This document shows, piece by piece, positions 62,805 to 64,000 of a stretch of DNA of 64,000 bases (position 1 is the stretch's first letter; every line of letters starts with the position of its first letter). Source of the DNA: Malus domestica (Eukaryota > Streptophyta > Magnoliopsida > Rosales > Rosaceae); contig NC_091665.1 of NCBI RefSeq assembly GCF_042453785.1, forward strand, positions 30,901,001 to 30,965,000, written 5' to 3'. A model generated the notes under the pieces. That model did not search any database and was not told the origin of the DNA. It worked only from the letters and a program-made list of their open reading frames with translations. Made by a program: the position numbers and the translations under genes.

Positions 62805-63545
62805 TATGCAATTGAGTTGAAAGAAAAATATAAAGTATGCAGTTGGATTTGTTGTTAGATTGTCACCCCAACTTATGATCATGGAGAGCACTACTTCCTA
62901 TACAAGTTGCAGCCTTGTAGAGTATAAATAGTCATATACAGTAACTTTAGGCTGCTTACGAAAACCTTCACTATGACTGGTTATACAAAATCGGTAAATT
63001 ATCTAGGGCTATAATTTTTTTTCTCTAGTATATACTGAAGCAGTACCTTTCTTTTAAGTTGTGACGAGATAATTGGTAAAGTTATCGTCTGCATATGAAA
63101 AATTAAGGGCAACACTAGTTAAATTAAATCGATGACACATCCGTTACCAGACGAAATAAATGAAATATTACATGTATCATAACTTGTGATCCAACATAAG
63201 GGAAGAAAAATAAATCAGTACGACAGTCTGTTCACGTAGTTGGTAAGGCACCCTCGAAAAAGTATAACATTTTATGTATTTTGGTATCATCCAATGTGAG
63301 AATTATTCTAGTTAAGCAGTCATGTTAAAGTTTTTCTCAAAACTTAGAAGTGTGACTTTTGTAAGGGATAACGACAAAAAGATGTTAGAAGGGGTGAAAA
63401 ATGTAACTAGGTGGGTGGGAAAAAGGATCATGACGCAAGGGATGAAGCCAAGAGGGTGCATGTTTGTTGCTAAGTTGACCCGGCGGCTAGGACTCTGCCC
63501 CTGCATAGCTTATGTCCCCCGCAATATTGGACTGACGATGGACCC
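62805..63545. other. Spacer upstream of the TH2-type gene
   Basis: No gene is supported. A reading frame at 63322-63573 overlaps the promoter and lacks family features. Confidence 0.4.
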
Positions 63546-63553
63546 TATAAATA
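63546..63553 (+). promoter_or_regulatory. TATA box of the TH2-type gene
   Basis: TATAAATA lies 224 bases before the ATG. A leader of about 190 bases with CT-rich stretches follows. Confidence 0.5.
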
Positions 63554-63769
63554 TTACCAATATATCCACATAGACAATCAAACTTCAACGATCGGACAAC
63601 AAGAACTCCAAAAATCCACCAAACCACTTTCTCTTCTTTTCTCCCTCCGTCTCTCTCCTTCATCGTCTCTATTAATATTATTTGTTGCTCAGTCCAAATC
63701 GTACGTAGATCGTCTTAGAAATATTGATCCCCTAACTCTCTGTTGCCCTCGCTATTGCCGTTGGAGATT

Positions 63770-64000
63770 ATGGCCGTGGACGAAGGAATAAGCCTAGCAC
63801 GGCGGTTGTGGGCAAAGTTCAGAAAAGAATACTCCGTTTTCGCTTTGTACAGTCCTTTCTTTGTGCGGTTGGCCTCTTCTACTCTCCACTCTCCGACCAC
63901 CTTCCGCCATTTCATCTCTCAAGACCTCCATTTTCTCAAAGCCTTCGCTCTCGCGTATGTCGGATATTCGATCAACCTCGATCATCCTCCTCCGTAATCT
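63770..64000 (+). CDS. TH2: Bifunctional TH2 protein (TENA/THI-4 domain), 5' exon
   Basis: The first exon encodes the start of a TenA_E-type domain (ARRLWAKFRKEYSVFALYSP, HFISQDLHFLKAFALAY). From memory this matches Arabidopsis TH2 (At5g32470), a thiamin salvage enzyme with a TenA-like aminohydrolase domain and a HAD phosphatase domain. Coding sequence runs to 63958, where GT begins the intron; the family sequence continues after AY as ELAEDC, so the rest lies beyond the window. The frame is open for 14 codons before the ATG and contains CTG and TTG codons. The gene is not broken in view. Confidence 0.85.

Noticed and set aside
63322-63573. Plus-strand gene before TH2
   Set aside because: It overlaps the TATA box of the TH2-type gene and has no recognisable domain.

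Overview
This window is nuclear DNA of a flowering plant. The coding genes have short GT-AG introns, the spacers are very AT-rich, one gene encodes a chloroplast photosystem II protein, and the repeats are typical of plants (Au SINE, Cassandra, hAT, PIF/Harbinger, Mutator-like MITEs, RTE LINE). Several repeats look like families I associate with Rosaceae, above all apple and pear, so I favour that family; this is inference from memory, not a search.

Layout. 1-3.2 kb is the 3' part of an ABCC-type (MRP) transporter. 4.6-8.2 kb is the mitochondrial complex I subunit NDUFA9 homologue (12 exons, an Au SINE in one intron). 9.15-9.54 kb is a small gene of unknown function with a C-terminal membrane anchor. 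9.6-15.2 kb is repeats: a MITE, the 3' part of a Ty3/Gypsy-type fossil with an antisense ORF and nested tandem repeats, then a 5'-truncated RTE LINE. 15-23 kb is AT-rich spacer with an AT minisatellite and a three-copy array whose units carry a sequence like the 5' end of U2 snRNA. 23.9-25.7 kb is a single-exon xyloglucan galactosyltransferase of the MUR3 type. 26.1-30.0 kb is a PIF/Harbinger-like element (TTA target duplication) holding a decayed Myb/SANT gene and a PPR fragment. 31.4 and 38.6 kb are two intronless 60S acidic ribosomal protein P1 genes that share promoter sequence; between them a 3.2 kb solo LTR sits in an AT minisatellite. 39.9-43.7 kb is a hAT transposon inside a foldback MITE. 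44.2-45.2 kb is a decayed SKIP22-like F-box gene, with a young Ty1/Copia element (45.2-50.0 kb) in its 5' leader. 50.6-52.9 kb holds a shrunken hAT relative and a Mutator-like MITE. 53.6-55.9 kb is an SDD1/SBT1.2-type subtilase. 56.6-57.5 kb is Psb28 on the minus strand. 58.8-62.8 kb holds two MITEs, a Copia fragment and a Cassandra solo LTR. 63.77 kb begins a TH2-type thiamin salvage gene that leaves the window.

The host genes do not form a pathway; they are ordinary neighbours separated by layered transposon insertions. I found no convincing new multi-gene system. The most unusual signals are the U2-like tandem array, the P1 gene pair with a changed C-terminal tail, the small tail-anchored gene, and the nested elements whose exact target duplications allow their order of insertion to be read.
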